Positions 1-8,643 are shown, numbered from the stretch's first letter. The stretch is 64,000 bases of DNA from Prauserella isguenensis (GCF_014191605.1 NZ_JACHWU010000001.1:1054001-1118000); one strand, 5' to 3'. A program made the numbers and translations. The notes: a model not told the origin generated them from the letters alone.

Positions 1-137
1 ACCAGGTGCGGGTAGGCGGGCGGTCCGGGTCGGCTCTGCAGGCCCACGACGCGCTGCTCCGGTACCTCCCCGGCAGGTACTCGGGCTCGCAGCACGTCGG
101 GGACGTCAGCGAACACGCCGAGTACGCGCCGTTCTGA
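1..137 (+). CDS. C-terminal end of an unidentified protein (partial)
   Basis: Only the last 44 codons are present: the frame enters from the left edge and stops at TGA 135-137. The visible tail is Gly/Arg-rich at first, then has a short helix-like stretch (AHDALLRYL) and a polar, Tyr-containing end (HAEYAPF). I do not recognise the family from this much sequence. The frame shows the strong third-position G/C bias of the real genes here, so coding is likely. No terminator hairpin is obvious after the stop. Confidence 0.5.
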   Translation, partial: QVRVGGRSGSALQAHDALLRYLPGRYSGSQHVGDVSEHAEYAPF

Positions 138-276
138 CCCGCCGGGCGGTTCCGGACACAGCCGCGAGGCCGGACGTCGGTCGGCGGCCGCTGGTCGGGC
201 GACGGGTGACGCTGGGCGCAGGACACGTGCGAGGGTGCAGCCGCGCGCGTGTCGCGGCGAGGACAGCCGCGGTCAA

Positions 277-338
277 CGCAACACGGGCCCCGGGACTCGC
301 AACACGGGCCCCGGAGAACGCACACGGGCGCGGGATCG
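277..338 (-). repeat. 21-bp tandem repeat array, copy A
   Basis: Two full 21-bp units (277-297, 298-318) and one degenerate unit (319-338), each reading GCAACACGGGCCCCGG on the plus strand. On the minus strand this is the CCGTGTTGCG-type repeat seen at five other loci. It lies 4 bp beyond the stop of the minus-strand sigma factor gene, in sense orientation to it. Confidence 0.8.
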
Positions 339-342
339 CGGG

Positions 343-1575
343 TCAGGGGAGGTCGGCGAGTTTGCGGTGCAGGATGGTGCGTTCGCGGTCGTTGCCGCAC
401 AGCGACACGGCGCGCCTCAGTTCGGTGCGTGCCTCGGTGGTGCGGCCGAGGCGCAGCAGCAGTTCTCCGCGTACGCCGGCGACCTGGTGGGAATCGCACA
501 GGTCGTCGGCGACCGCGTCGACCAGAGGCAGCGCCTCGGCCGGGCCGTGCGCCATCGACACCGCCACGGCCCGGTTCAGCTCCACCACCGGTGACGGCGC
601 CAGCGTCGCCAAGGCCTCGTACAGCGCGACGATCCGTTCCCAGTCCGTGTCCGCCACGGACCGCGCGACGGCGTGGCGTTCCGCGATCGCCGCCTGCAGC
701 CCGTAGTAGCCCAGCCCGCGGCCGACCCCTTCTGCGGACCGCAACGTCGCCCTGCCCCGGCGGATCGACGAGTCGTCCCACAGGCGCCGGTCCTGGTCCT
801 CGAGCAGCACCGGTTCGCCGTCGGCGTCGGTCCGCGCCGGGAACCGTGCCGACGTCAGTTCCAGGAGCGCCAGCAGACCGTGCACCTCGTTCTCGCCCGG
901 CATCAGCCGTGCCAGCACCCTGGCGAGCCGCCGGGCCTCGCCCGCCAGGTCGAAGCGGATCAGCGCGTCGCCCGAGCTGGCCGACGACCCCTCGGTGAAG
1001 ATCACGTAGACGACGCTCAACACGGCCGCGAGCCGCGTACCGAGCTCGTCCGCCTGCGGCGCCCGGAAACCCGCTGCGGCCGCACCGAGCGACTTCTTCG
1101 CGCGCGTGATGCGCGCTTGCACGGTGGCCGTCGACACGAGGAACGCCCGCGCGATCTCGTCGCTCGTCAACCCGCCCACGACGCGCAGCGTCAGCGCCAC
1201 CTGCGCCTCGCGTGACAACACGGGGTGGCACGCGGTGAACATCAGCGTGAGGACGTCGTCATCGGTGTCGTCGGGCCGTTCGGGGGCAGGGCCGGTGTCG
1301 AGCTGCGGCAGGCGGTCGTCCAACGCCGACCGCCTGCGGAACGCGTCGATCGCCCGGCGCCTGCCCGTCGTCAGCAGCCACGCCACCGGATCACGCGGGA
1401 CGCCCTCGCGGGGCCAGTTGACCAGCGCCTCCGCGAGGGCTTCCTGCGCGACGTCCTCGGCCAGCGCGAGCTCGCCGGTGTACCGCGCGAGCCCGGCGAC
1501 GATCCGCGCCGACTCGATCCGCCACAACGCCTCGATCCGGCGGCGGGCCGCGACGGCGGCGGTCGCGTCACTCAG
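343..1575 (-). CDS. ECF42-type RNA polymerase sigma factor with C-terminal extension
   Basis: Extracytoplasmic-function sigma factor of about 410 residues that would redirect RNA polymerase to a small regulon. Sigma region 2 is visible near residues 10-75 (ALWRIESARIVAGLARY, then DVAQEALAEAL). The region 4 helix-turn-helix follows near 115-165 (TSDEIARAFLVSTATVQAR). About 200 further residues form an all-helical, TPR-like tail (FTEGSSASSGD, RLWDDSSIRRG, LNRAVAVSMAHGP). This layout is that of the ECF42 group, which lacks a classical anti-sigma factor and is encoded beside DGPF/YCII proteins, as here. No ATG, GTG or TTG lies in frame near the expected N-terminus. The best start is CTG at 1575, whose CTGA overlaps the TGA of the upstream YCII gene, implying translational coupling. 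The group assignment rests on layout and neighbour; the start is the least certain part. Confidence 0.85.
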   Translation of the reverse strand: MSDATAAVAARRRIEALWRIESARIVAGLARYTGELALAEDVAQEALAEALVNWPREGVPRDPVAWLLTTGRRRAIDAFRRRSALDDRLPQLDTGPAPERPDDTDDDVLTLMFTACHPVLSREAQVALTLRVVGGLTSDEIARAFLVSTATVQARITRAKKSLGAAAAGFRAPQADELGTRLAAVLSVVYVIFTEGSSASSGDALIRFDLAGEARRLARVLARLMPGENEVHGLLALLELTSARFPARTDADGEPVLLEDQDRRLWDDSSIRRGRATLRSAEGVGRGLGYYGLQAAIAERHAVARSVADTDWERIVALYEALATLAPSPVVELNRAVAVSMAHGPAEALPLVDAVADDLCDSHQVAGVRGELLLRLGRTTEARTELRRAVSLCGNDRERTILHRKLADLP

Positions 1576-1991
1576 GCCGTGCCGAGCTGCTCCCGCCAAC
1601 CCTTCTCCTTCTGGACCCACTCGTTGTCCTGCGGGAACTCGTCGATCTCGGACACCCGGCGGATCTCCATCTTGCTGCCGGGACCCTGCATCGGGGCACG
1701 CTTGGCCCATTCGACCGCCTCTTCCTTGGACGTCACCTCGAGCATCCAGAAGCCGTTGAACAGTTCCTTCGTCTCGCCGTACGGGCCGTCGGTGACGACG
1801 GGCGTCTCGGAGGAGTAGTCCACGACCACGCCGGGGTCCTGCGGGTCGAGTCCCTCGCCGCCGATCATCACGCCGGCGTTGATCATCTCCTCGTTGAACT
1901 TGCCCATGACCGCGATGATCTCGTTGAAGTCGACGTTCTCGTAAGCCGCGAGCGTCTCGTCGGTGGCCCGCATGATCAGCATGAACTTCAT
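1572..1991 (-). CDS. YCII/DGPF-domain protein
   Basis: A 139-residue cytoplasmic protein of the YCII-related (DGPF) family. The N-terminus MKFMLIMRA and the central motif DGPYGETKE (about residues 68-76) followed by GFWMLEV are family hallmarks; its length is normal. ATG at 1991 is preceded by AAAGGAGC at a good distance, so this start is preferred over upstream in-frame codons. The gene is first in an operon with the ECF42 sigma factor and their stop and start overlap. In ECF42 systems these proteins are frequent targets or partners of the sigma factor. Biochemical role is unknown; YCII homologues have been suggested to be small enzymes or ligand binders. Confidence 0.88.
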   Translation of the reverse strand: MKFMLIMRATDETLAAYENVDFNEIIAVMGKFNEEMINAGVMIGGEGLDPQDPGVVVDYSSETPVVTDGPYGETKELFNGFWMLEVTSKEEAVEWAKRAPMQGPGSKMEIRRVSEIDEFPQDNEWVQKEKGWREQLGTA

Positions 1992-2204
1992 CGTCTGCTC
2001 CTTTGCCGGTGAAGCCCCCTCGTGGAGCTTCTCACCACTAGGTCGAGTGGGCACCTTTCGAAATCGACACGTCGCCGAATCCTCTCCGAGAAATTTCTGC
2101 GGTTTCGTCCGCGGCGCCGCCTCTGCGGGTGTTTCCTCAGTTCAGCGGGGTTATCGGTGGCGTGTGCCCGTGCGGTCGTTCCGTGCCGACGTAGGGTCCG
2201 GTGG

Positions 2205-2717
2205 GTGACCTCGACTCCGCAACCGGCCCCGGAGCCGACCCCGCAACCGCAATCGTCGGCCGCACCGGGAGGATTCGCCACCCCGGACCGGCTCGCTGCG
2301 ACGGTCTCCGCCTGCCGCGCGCTCATCGAGAACCGCTTCCCCGGCGAGGCTGCCGACGACGTCGAGCGCGGCGCCGCGGCCATGCTCCTCGACGACGGCA
2401 CGATCCTCACCGGCACGGCTCCCGACGTCGTGAATCCCGGTGTGGAGATCTGCCACGAGACCGAGCCGTTCGCCGCCGCGTTCCGGTTGGGTCGTGCGAT
2501 CGCCGCGTCGGTGTGCCTGGCGCGCGAGGCGCCGGGCCGGTTCGTCGTCCTCAGCCCCTGCGGGGTGTGCCGGGAACGCCTCGCGGTGCACGGGCCGGAC
2601 GTCCGCGTCGCCGTGCCGCAGCCCGGCGCCGAGCGTGGCGATCCGGCGTGGGTCGCGCTCGGCGAGGCGCTGCCGTACTACTGGGCGGCGGCCTTCGACG
2701 ACGTCCCGTGGGACTGA
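2205..2717 (+). CDS. Cytidine/blasticidin deaminase-like protein
   Basis: A 170-residue protein with the zinc-dependent cytidine deaminase signature: a CHE triplet at about 83-85 supplies the first metal ligand and the proton-shuttling Glu, and PCGVC at about 118-122 supplies the other two Cys ligands. The first 25 residues are Pro/Gln-rich and probably disordered. The start GTG 2205 (VTSTPQPAPEP) is chosen because the upstream frame lacks family similarity. Substrate is likely a free nucleoside or a related aminopyrimidine; blasticidin-S deaminase-like enzymes share this size. It is divergent from the YCII-sigma operon (213 bp between starts) and followed 59 bp later by the AraC gene. Exact substrate is not deducible. 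Confidence 0.75.
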   Translation: MTSTPQPAPEPTPQPQSSAAPGGFATPDRLAATVSACRALIENRFPGEAADDVERGAAAMLLDDGTILTGTAPDVVNPGVEICHETEPFAAAFRLGRAIAASVCLAREAPGRFVVLSPCGVCRERLAVHGPDVRVAVPQPGAERGDPAWVALGEALPYYWAAAFDDVPWD

Positions 2718-2776
2718 GCGGCAACTCCTCGCCGGATGCTCCCGGAATGTCGGGTCCGCGTGGCAGGCTTACGGGC

Positions 2777-3229
2777 GTGACCACCACCGACGCGGCCCGC
2801 TCCCGTGAATTGGCGCTCCGTGAACTGACGCTGTTGCGCAGGGTGCGGGACCGGATCGACAGGGAGTACGCGCAGCCGCTCGACGTCGAGGCCCTCGCAC
2901 GGGGCGTGCACATGTCGGCGGGACACCTGAGCAGGCGGTTCCGCGAGGCCTACGGCGAGTCGCCCTACTCGTACCTGATGACCCGGCGGATCGAACGTGC
3001 CATGACGTTGCTGCGCCGCGGGGATCTGAGCGTGACGGAGGTGTGCTTCGAGGTCGGCGGCTCGTCGCTGGGTACGTTCAGCACGCGGTTCCGCGAACTC
3101 GTCGGCATGTCGCCGAGCCGGTACCGGGCGGAGCAGGCGGGCGCGACCGACGGCATGCCCGCGTGCGTGGCGAAGCAGGTCACCAGACCGATCAGGAATC
3201 GAGAAGCGCCCGCGCCGCGTGGGGCCTAG
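2777..3229 (+). CDS. AraC-family transcriptional regulator (DNA-binding domain only)
   Basis: A 150-residue AraC/XylS-type protein consisting almost entirely of the two-HTH DNA-binding domain. HTH1 lies near residues 35-58 (DVEALARGVHMSAGHLSRRF). HTH2 and the AraC signature are near 85-117 (VTEVCFEVGGSS, then TRFRELVGMSPSRYR). There is no N-terminal ligand-binding domain, so effector control must come from elsewhere or be absent. It sits 9 bp ahead of a VOC protein, a Ddn-like protein and a UvrA paralogue, all rightward. Such small AraC proteins often head glyoxalase/UvrA clusters in actinomycetes and probably control them. Start GTG 2777 agrees with the family N-terminus. Confidence 0.9.
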   Translation: MTTTDAARSRELALRELTLLRRVRDRIDREYAQPLDVEALARGVHMSAGHLSRRFREAYGESPYSYLMTRRIERAMTLLRRGDLSVTEVCFEVGGSSLGTFSTRFRELVGMSPSRYRAEQAGATDGMPACVAKQVTRPIRNREAPAPRGA

Positions 3230-3238
3230 CGTGAAGCC

Positions 3239-3658
3239 ATGACCAGCACAGATCTCACCATTGCCCAGGCCATGCTTCCGCTGTCGGACCCGGACGCCTC
3301 GCTCGCCTTCTACCGCGACGTCCTCGGTTTCGAGGTCCGCAACCACGTCGAGTACGGCGACATGCACTGGATCACCGTCGGCCCGCCCGGCCAGCCGGAG
3401 ACGTCGGTCGTGCTGTATCCGCCGGAGGCCACGCCCGGCCTCACGGACGCCGAGCGCGGCCTCATCGAGGAGATGATGGCCAAGGGCACCTACGCCATGA
3501 TCAACCTGTCGACCCCCGACGTCGACGCGGCGTTCGCCAAGGTCCAGCAGGGTGACGTCGAAGTCGTCCAGGAGCCGATCGACCAGCCGTACGGCATTCG
3601 TGACTGCGCACTCCGCGATCCCGCGGGCAACATGATCCGCATCCAGCAGGTGGGGTGA
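3239..3658 (+). CDS. VOC (glyoxalase/bleomycin-resistance) family protein
   Basis: A 139-residue single-module VOC protein. The N-terminal half has the typical AQAMLPLSDPDASLAFYRD followed by VLGFEV (residues about 9-33), and the C-terminal half has the second beta-alpha-beta repeat ending in RDPAGNMIRIQQ. These proteins act as metal-dependent dioxygenases, glyoxalase-like enzymes or antibiotic binders; nothing here fixes the substrate. The gene lies between the AraC regulator and the Ddn-like gene with 9-bp gaps, so the genes are almost certainly co-transcribed. ATG at 3239. Confidence 0.9.
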   Translation: MTSTDLTIAQAMLPLSDPDASLAFYRDVLGFEVRNHVEYGDMHWITVGPPGQPETSVVLYPPEATPGLTDAERGLIEEMMAKGTYAMINLSTPDVDAAFAKVQQGDVEVVQEPIDQPYGIRDCALRDPAGNMIRIQQVG

Positions 3659-3667
3659 GCGGCCTTG

Positions 3668-4105
3668 GTGACGAAGACCGCGGGCCCGAACGCGCTGTCC
3701 CGGTGGATCCAGCACCGGGCCAACGCCTCCACGGCGAAACGCATCCGACGCAAGGGCGGCCGGTCGATGGGGATGGACCTGTTGATCCTCCACACCGTCG
3801 GCAAGCGCAGTGGTGAGCCACGGGAGACGCCGCTCACCTGGTTCGGCGAGGACGACTCCTGGCTGATCATCGCCTCGGGCGGCGGTGAACGGCATCCGGA
3901 CTGGTACGTCAACCTGATGGCCCGCCCCGAGCAGGCGACCGCCGAATGGCACGGGCAGGAGCCCGTCGCCGTGACCCCGCACGTCCTTGCCGGTGCCGAG
4001 CGCGAGCGGGCGTGGCGGCGCATCGTCGAAGAGCAGCCACGTATCGCGAAGTACCAGCGCAAACACAGCAGGCAGTACCCGGTCGTGCGACTGACGCGCC
4101 GTTGA
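3668..4105 (+). CDS. Deazaflavin (F420)-dependent nitroreductase-family protein
   Basis: A 145-residue protein of the DUF385/Ddn split-barrel family, which binds F420 or related cofactors. Diagnostic segments are LLILHTVGKRSGEPRETPL, WLIIASGGG and HPDWYVNLMARPE, the last being the family's DPxWxxNL-like signature. The C-terminus YQRKHSRQYPVVRLTRR is also typical. Start may be TTG 3665 or GTG 3668; GTG is preferred for spacing from the GGGGTGAG upstream. It is 9-10 bp after the VOC gene and 42 bp before the UvrA paralogue. Likely role: quinone or xenobiotic reduction in a small detoxification operon (inference). Confidence 0.87.
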   Translation: MTKTAGPNALSRWIQHRANASTAKRIRRKGGRSMGMDLLILHTVGKRSGEPRETPLTWFGEDDSWLIIASGGGERHPDWYVNLMARPEQATAEWHGQEPVAVTPHVLAGAERERAWRRIVEEQPRIAKYQRKHSRQYPVVRLTRR

Positions 4106-4147
4106 CCGGGTCCCGCCGACGAACCGAACCGACCCACTGGAGAACCG

Positions 4148-6532
4148 ATGAGCACGGACACGCCGGCGGTGCCCGCCGCCGACAGTCACGATCTGATCCG
4201 CGTCCAAGGCGCGAGGGAGAACAACCTCGCCGACATCAGTATCGAACTGCCGAAGCGGCGGCTGACGGTGTTCACCGGCGTGTCCGGGTCGGGCAAGAGC
4301 TCGCTCGTGTTCGCGACGATCGCCGCGGAGTCGCAACGCCTCATCAACGAGACCTACAGCACCTTCGTGCAGGGGTTCATGCCGACGCTGGCGCGGCCCG
4401 ACGTCGACGTGCTCGACGGTCTGACCACGGCGATCATCGTCGACCAGGAACGCATGGCGGCCGACCCGCGGTCGACCGTGGGCACGGCGACCGACACCGG
4501 TGCGATGCTGCGGATCCTGTTCAGCAAGCTGGGTGAGCCGCACATCGGGTCGCCGAAGGCGTTCTCGTTCAACGTCGCGTCCATCAGCGGGGCAGGCGCG
4601 GTCACGACGGAACGCGGCGGTAAGAAGGTGAAGGAGCGGCGCAGTTTCAACGTTCTCGGCGGCATGTGCTCGGAGTGCGAGGGCACCGGCCGGGTCACCG
4701 ACTTCGACCTCTCAGCCATGTACGACGACAGCAAGTCGCTGCGCGACGGCCCGTTCACGATTCCCGGCTGGAGCGCCGACGGCTGGTACGGGCGCATCTA
4801 CATCGGCTGCGGCTTCTTCGACCCGGACAAGCCGCTGCGCGAGTTCAGCAAGTCCGAACTGGACGACCTGCTGTACAAGGAACCCACCAAGATCAAGGTC
4901 GACGGGATCAACCTCACCTACGAGGGCATCATCCCGAAGCTGCAGAAGTCGATGCTGTCGAAGGACCGCGAGGCGATGCAGCCGCACATCCGCGCGTTCG
5001 TCGACAAAGCGATCACGTTCACGACCTGTCCCGAATGCGACGGCACGCGGCTGAACGAGACGGCGCGCTCGTCGAAGATCGACGGTGTGAGCATCGCCGA
5101 CGTGTGTGCGATGCAGATCAGTGACCTCGCCGAATGGGTGCGCGGCATCAGCGTGCCCCAAGTGCGGCCACTGCTCGAGATGCTGCAGTCCACACTGGAC
5201 TCTTTCGTCGAGATCGGACTCGGCTACCTGTCGCTGGACCGGCCGTCCGGCACGCTGTCGGGCGGCGAGGCGCAACGCACCAAGCTGATCCGGCACCTCG
5301 GCTCGTCGCTGACCGACGTCACGTACGTCTTCGACGAGCCCACGATCGGCCTGCACCCGCACGACATCGCGCGCATGAACGACCTGCTGCTTCGGCTGCG
5401 GGACAAGGGCAACACGGTGCTGGTCGTCGAGCACAAGCCGGAGACGATCGCGATCGCCGACCATGTCGTCGACCTCGGCCCCGGCGCGGGCACCGACGGT
5501 GGGACGGTGTGCTTCGAAGGCACCGTCGACGACCTGCGCGGCAGCGACACGCTGACCGGTAAACACCTCGACGACCGTGCCGCGCTCAAGCCGTCGGTAC
5601 GCACCGGCGAGGGAGCGTTGGAGATCCGCGGCGCCGACCTGCACAACCTCACCGGTGTCGACGTCGACATCCCACTCGGCGTGCTCACCGTCGTCACAGG
5701 AGTCGCGGGGTCCGGAAAGAGCTCACTGATCCACGGTTCACTGGGCGGACGTGACGACGTCGCGATCGTCGACCAGTCCGCGATCAAGGGCTCGCGCCGG
5801 TCGAACCCGGCCACGTACACGGGCGCGCTCGACCCGATCCGCAAGGCGTTCGCGAAAGCGGGCGGTGTCAAACCGGGACTGTTCAGCGCGAACTCCGACG
5901 GCGCGTGCCCGAACTGCAACGGCGCGGGCGTCATCTACCTCGACCTGGCGATCACGGCGGGAGTGCCGACGCCGTGCGAAGTGTGCGAGGGCAAGCGGTT
6001 CCAGGCCGAGGTGCTGGAGTACACGCTGGGCGGCAAAGACATCAGCGAGGTCCTCGCGATGTCGGTGGCCCACGCCGAGGAGTTCTTCTCCGGCGGCGGG
6101 GCCAGTCCTTCGGAAGCACGCATCCCCGCCGCACACAAGATCCTCAAGCGCCTCGACGACGTCGGACTCGGCTACCTGACGCTCGGCCAGCCGTTGACCA
6201 CGCTGTCCGGCGGTGAGCGGCAACGCCTCAAGCTCGCCACCAGGATGACCGAGTCCGCGGGCGTGTACGTGTTGGACGAGCCGACCACCGGCCTGCACCT
6301 CGCCGACGTGGACCAGCTCCTGGCCCTGCTCGACAAGCTCGTCGACTCCGGCAAGTCCGTCGTCGTCATCGAGCACCACCAGGCCGTCATGGCCCACGCC
6401 GACTGGATCATCGACCTCGGGCCCGGCGCAGGCCACGACGGTGGGCGGATCGTCTACGAAGGCACGCCCGCCGACCTGGTCGCCGCCCGGCCGACCCTGA
6501 CCGGACAACACCTCGCGGACTACGTCGCCTGA
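4148..6532 (+). CDS. UvrA-like ABC ATPase (short excinuclease paralogue)
   Basis: A 794-residue tandem ABC ATPase of the UvrA class, about 150 residues shorter than housekeeping UvrA, as in the UvrA2/DrrC group. Walker A motifs are GVSGSGKSS (about 44-52) and GVAGSGKSS (about 518). ABC signatures are LSGGEAQR (about 369) and LSGGERQR (about 684), with DEPTIGLHPHD and DEPTTGLHLAD as Walker B/D-loop regions. Zinc-module pairs CSEC (about 173-176), CPEC (about 294-297), CPNC and CEVC are present. Such paralogues are linked to self-protection against DNA-binding drugs rather than bulk nucleotide excision repair. It closes the AraC-VOC-Ddn run. A 21-bp repeat array begins 8 bp after the TGA. Confidence 0.92.
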   Translation: MSTDTPAVPAADSHDLIRVQGARENNLADISIELPKRRLTVFTGVSGSGKSSLVFATIAAESQRLINETYSTFVQGFMPTLARPDVDVLDGLTTAIIVDQERMAADPRSTVGTATDTGAMLRILFSKLGEPHIGSPKAFSFNVASISGAGAVTTERGGKKVKERRSFNVLGGMCSECEGTGRVTDFDLSAMYDDSKSLRDGPFTIPGWSADGWYGRIYIGCGFFDPDKPLREFSKSELDDLLYKEPTKIKVDGINLTYEGIIPKLQKSMLSKDREAMQPHIRAFVDKAITFTTCPECDGTRLNETARSSKIDGVSIADVCAMQISDLAEWVRGISVPQVRPLLEMLQSTLDSFVEIGLGYLSLDRPSGTLSGGEAQRTKLIRHLGSSLTDVTYVFDEPTIGLHPHDIARMNDLLLRLRDKGNTVLVVEHKPETIAIADHVVDLGPGAGTDGGTVCFEGTVDDLRGSDTLTGKHLDDRAALKPSVRTGEGALEIRGADLHNLTGVDVDIPLGVLTVVTGVAGSGKSSLIHGSLGGRDDVAIVDQSAIKGSRRSNPATYTGALDPIRKAFAKAGGVKPGLFSANSDGACPNCNGAGVIYLDLAITAGVPTPCEVCEGKRFQAEVLEYTLGGKDISEVLAMSVAHAEEFFSGGGASPSEARIPAAHKILKRLDDVGLGYLTLGQPLTTLSGGERQRLKLATRMTESAGVYVLDEPTTGLHLADVDQLLALLDKLVDSGKSVVVIEHHQAVMAHADWIIDLGPGAGHDGGRIVYEGTPADLVAARPTLTGQHLADYVA

Positions 6533-6540
6533 CGTCCGCG

Positions 6541-6618
6541 CCGTGTTGCGCTTTCCAGGGACCGTGTTGCGTATTCCGGAGGCCGTGTTGCGCTTCCCGG
6601 GGGCCGTGTTGCGCCCGG
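6541..6618 (+). repeat. 21-bp tandem repeat array, copy B
   Basis: Units at 6541-6561, 6562-6582 and 6583-6603 plus a partial unit 6604-6618, each opening with CCGTGTTGCG and continuing with a variable TTCCGGGG-like half. The period is exactly 21 bp. The array starts 8 bp after the UvrA-like stop codon and is in sense orientation to it. Confidence 0.9.
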
Positions 6619-6653
6619 CCACTCGACCGACACCCGCGGGGCGCACACGGAAC

Positions 6654-6694
6654 CCGCCCCGGTTCGTCCTTCGGGGGATGACGAACCGGGGCGG
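6654..6694. terminator. Perfect hairpin between convergent genes
   Basis: Arms CCGCCCCGGTTCGTC (6654-6668) and GACGAACCGGGGCGG (6680-6694) pair over 15 bp with an 11-nt loop. No U-tract follows on either strand, as is usual for actinobacterial terminators. Position between convergent genes suggests bidirectional use. Confidence 0.7.
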
Positions 6695-6910
6695 TCTCGG
6701 CCGGCCTCCAGGCCGGGCCATGTATGCACGGACGACCGATACGGAACGGATCTTCGTCTGTGCATACCCCCAGTGGCCCGCGTGGGACCGGTGGTTGGAC
6801 CACCACCCCGAGCGGGAGGGCTCCGGAAGCTCGTGCCACCCGCCCGCGCGGCGGAGCAACGATCCCGCGGGCCGAGCGGTTCACACCGCGACGATCGGCC
6901 CGCGAGGCGA

Positions 6911-7753
6911 TCACTTACCGCGCTTGTACTGCTCCCACGTGACCTTCTCGACCTTCGGGCCGTCGTCCGGAGCACCGGAGGCCAAGCCGTTCTTGCCGAG
7001 GAAGTAGGCGCCTACCTGCTTCTGCGCGGCCGGTGACACGTCGGTGTCACTGATCGCGATCGCGTGGATGTGCGGCGCCCAGTCACCCTGCTCGGCGGTG
7101 CGGTGCCACGCCGCGAACCCGACCTGACGCAGTGCCTTGACGGCCTTGCGTGCGTTGATGCCGCGCACCGAGATGTCGATCGCGCCGCCGCCGTCGTGGG
7201 TGCCGGCCGAACCCGGGTTCGACCCGGTGTACGAGCCCTGCGTGACGGTCATGTCGATGCCGGAGATCTTCTCCGCCTCTTCGTACATGTTCAGCGTGCG
7301 CCGGTTCAGTACGTCGCCCGAACCGAGCCGGACCTTGCCACCCACCTCGATCTTCCGCGTGACGTCGAATCCGGCGTCGCCGCCGAGCTTCGTCAGCGAG
7401 CCCTTGCCGGGCAGGCCGCTGGCGGCCAGCCCGGAGTAGCCGAGCGAACGCTGGTACTTCGCGTACGCGTCGACCGTGCTCGTGCCGAAGTGCCCGTCGA
7501 CGTACTTGCCCGCCAACAACCCCTTCGAGGCGAGCGCCTTCTCGACCTTCGTCACCGACGTGCCCGCTCCGGGGACGATCGACTGGTTCGGCTTGTACGG
7601 GTCCCACATGGCGGCCTTGACGACCTTCTCCATGTTCACCGAACCGGCCGTGGCCGCCGGCCCCGTGGCGTTCGGGTCGGCGCCGGCCGATGCGGGTGCG
7701 ATCCCCGCCGCGGCCACCGCCGTCAGCAGTGCCGTCGCTGCGATCTTGCGCAT
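6911..7753 (-). CDS. Secreted peptidoglycan-binding, M15-like zinc peptidase
   Basis: A 280-residue exported protein. A signal peptide (MRKIAATALLTAVAAAGIAP, cleavage near ASAGA) is followed by a peptidoglycan-binding-like repeat (KYVDGHFGTSTVDAYAKYQR, about 83-102) and a VanY/M15-type catalytic domain. In that domain GTHDGGGAID (about 185-194; H186 and D193) and PHIH (about 227-230) supply the probable zinc ligands. The likely substrate is the peptide stem of peptidoglycan, making it a D,D-carboxypeptidase or endopeptidase. A close paralogue lies at 8820-9695, and an M23 endopeptidase gene lies between them, all leftward, so this looks like a wall-hydrolase cluster. ATG 7753 is preceded by GGAGGA. 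Confidence 0.85.
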   Translation of the reverse strand: MRKIAATALLTAVAAAGIAPASAGADPNATGPAATAGSVNMEKVVKAAMWDPYKPNQSIVPGAGTSVTKVEKALASKGLLAGKYVDGHFGTSTVDAYAKYQRSLGYSGLAASGLPGKGSLTKLGGDAGFDVTRKIEVGGKVRLGSGDVLNRRTLNMYEEAEKISGIDMTVTQGSYTGSNPGSAGTHDGGGAIDISVRGINARKAVKALRQVGFAAWHRTAEQGDWAPHIHAIAISDTDVSPAAQKQVGAYFLGKNGLASGAPDDGPKVEKVTWEQYKRGK

Positions 7754-7782
7754 GAGTTCCTCCTCCGCGTCGAATTCGGCGA

Positions 7783-8643
7783 TCAGGAACCGCAGTGGCC
7801 GAACTTGCTGGTGAAGGACTTGTCACCGACCGAGCCGCCCCACTTGACGCACTTGTCCGCGGCCTGCGCCTTCACCGGACCCGCGTAGTAGCTGAACTGA
7901 CCCTTGTCCGTCTTGCGGTCCTGGCCCTTGACCTCGAGGAACGCCGACGCCGCGCTGGCCTTGCCGATCTTGGTGTTCTTGATCGTGGTGACGCAGTTCT
8001 TGCCGGTGCCGGAGTTGTACATCAGGTACACGCGGCCGTTGCCGCTCAGACCCTTCTTGTTGATCACCTTGAAGCCGGAGCCGCACGCCTCGCCCGGCGT
8101 GTACGGGTTGGCGCCGCCACCGCCGCAGTTCTTGCTCGTGAAGTTGGTCTTGGTGAAATACGGGACGTTCTTGCCGTCGATGACGATGCGCTTGTCCGCG
8201 CCGTTCAGCAGCTGTTCGAAGTGCAGGTGCGGACCGGACGAGCCGCCGGTGTTGCCGACGCGGCCGATCCGGGTACCGGCGTCGACCTTCTGGCCCACGC
8301 TGACGCCTTGCGAGTACAGGTGCGCGTACCGGGTTTTCCAGCCGCCGCCGTGGTCGATCTCGATCCACTTGCCGTAGCTGGTGTTGCCCTCGTTGGCCAC
8401 CCGCGAGACGGTGCCCGGCGCGGACGAGACCACCGGCGTCTTCCAGATGCCGGAGCCCTGGAAGTCGACGGAGTTCTCGGGGCTGTGGCCCTGCCAGGTG
8501 GCCGCGGTCGCGGTGTAACCGCACGTGAACGGCATCTTGAACGCGGGCGCCGCGGCCGCTTGGCCGGCGCCGATCGACACCAGCGCCGCGCTCGCTGCGA
8601 CGGCGACGGCACCGATGGCCGCCGAGATCTTACGGAACTTCAT
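7783..8643 (-). CDS. Secreted M23 (LytM) family metallopeptidase
   Basis: A 286-residue exported protein. A signal peptide occupies residues 1-32 (ending GQAAAA), then the LytM/M23 domain runs from about 36 to 150. Ligands are visible as H53 and D60 in HSPENSVDF and H139/H141 in GPHLHFE, so the active site is complete. The remaining 130 residues form an extra domain with several Cys (CGSGFKVINKKG, GKNCVTTIKN, DKCVKWGG). M23 enzymes cut peptidoglycan cross-bridges. ATG 8643 has GAGGAG upstream; longer in-frame starts upstream are Pro/Arg-rich and rejected. It lies between two paralogous M15-like genes on the same strand. Confidence 0.9.
   Translation of the reverse strand: MKFRKISAAIGAVAVAASAALVSIGAGQAAAAPAFKMPFTCGYTATAATWQGHSPENSVDFQGSGIWKTPVVSSAPGTVSRVANEGNTSYGKWIEIDHGGGWKTRYAHLYSQGVSVGQKVDAGTRIGRVGNTGGSSGPHLHFEQLLNGADKRIVIDGKNVPYFTKTNFTSKNCGGGGANPYTPGEACGSGFKVINKKGLSGNGRVYLMYNSGTGKNCVTTIKNTKIGKASAASAFLEVKGQDRKTDKGQFSYYAGPVKAQAADKCVKWGGSVGDKSFTSKFGHCGS

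Larger units (their letters stand above)
6533..6910. other. Intergenic region between convergent genes
   Basis: 378 bp between the UvrA paralogue (rightward) and a secreted peptidase (leftward). It holds the 21-bp repeat array B, a perfect 15-bp-stem hairpin (6654-6694) and then about 215 bp in which I see no gene. Confidence 0.7.

Noticed and set aside
2678-4543. A 621-residue minus-strand protein opposite the AraC-VOC-Ddn genes
   Set aside because: Arg/His/Gly-rich antisense frame with no domain; the plus-strand genes have clear families and ribosome sites.
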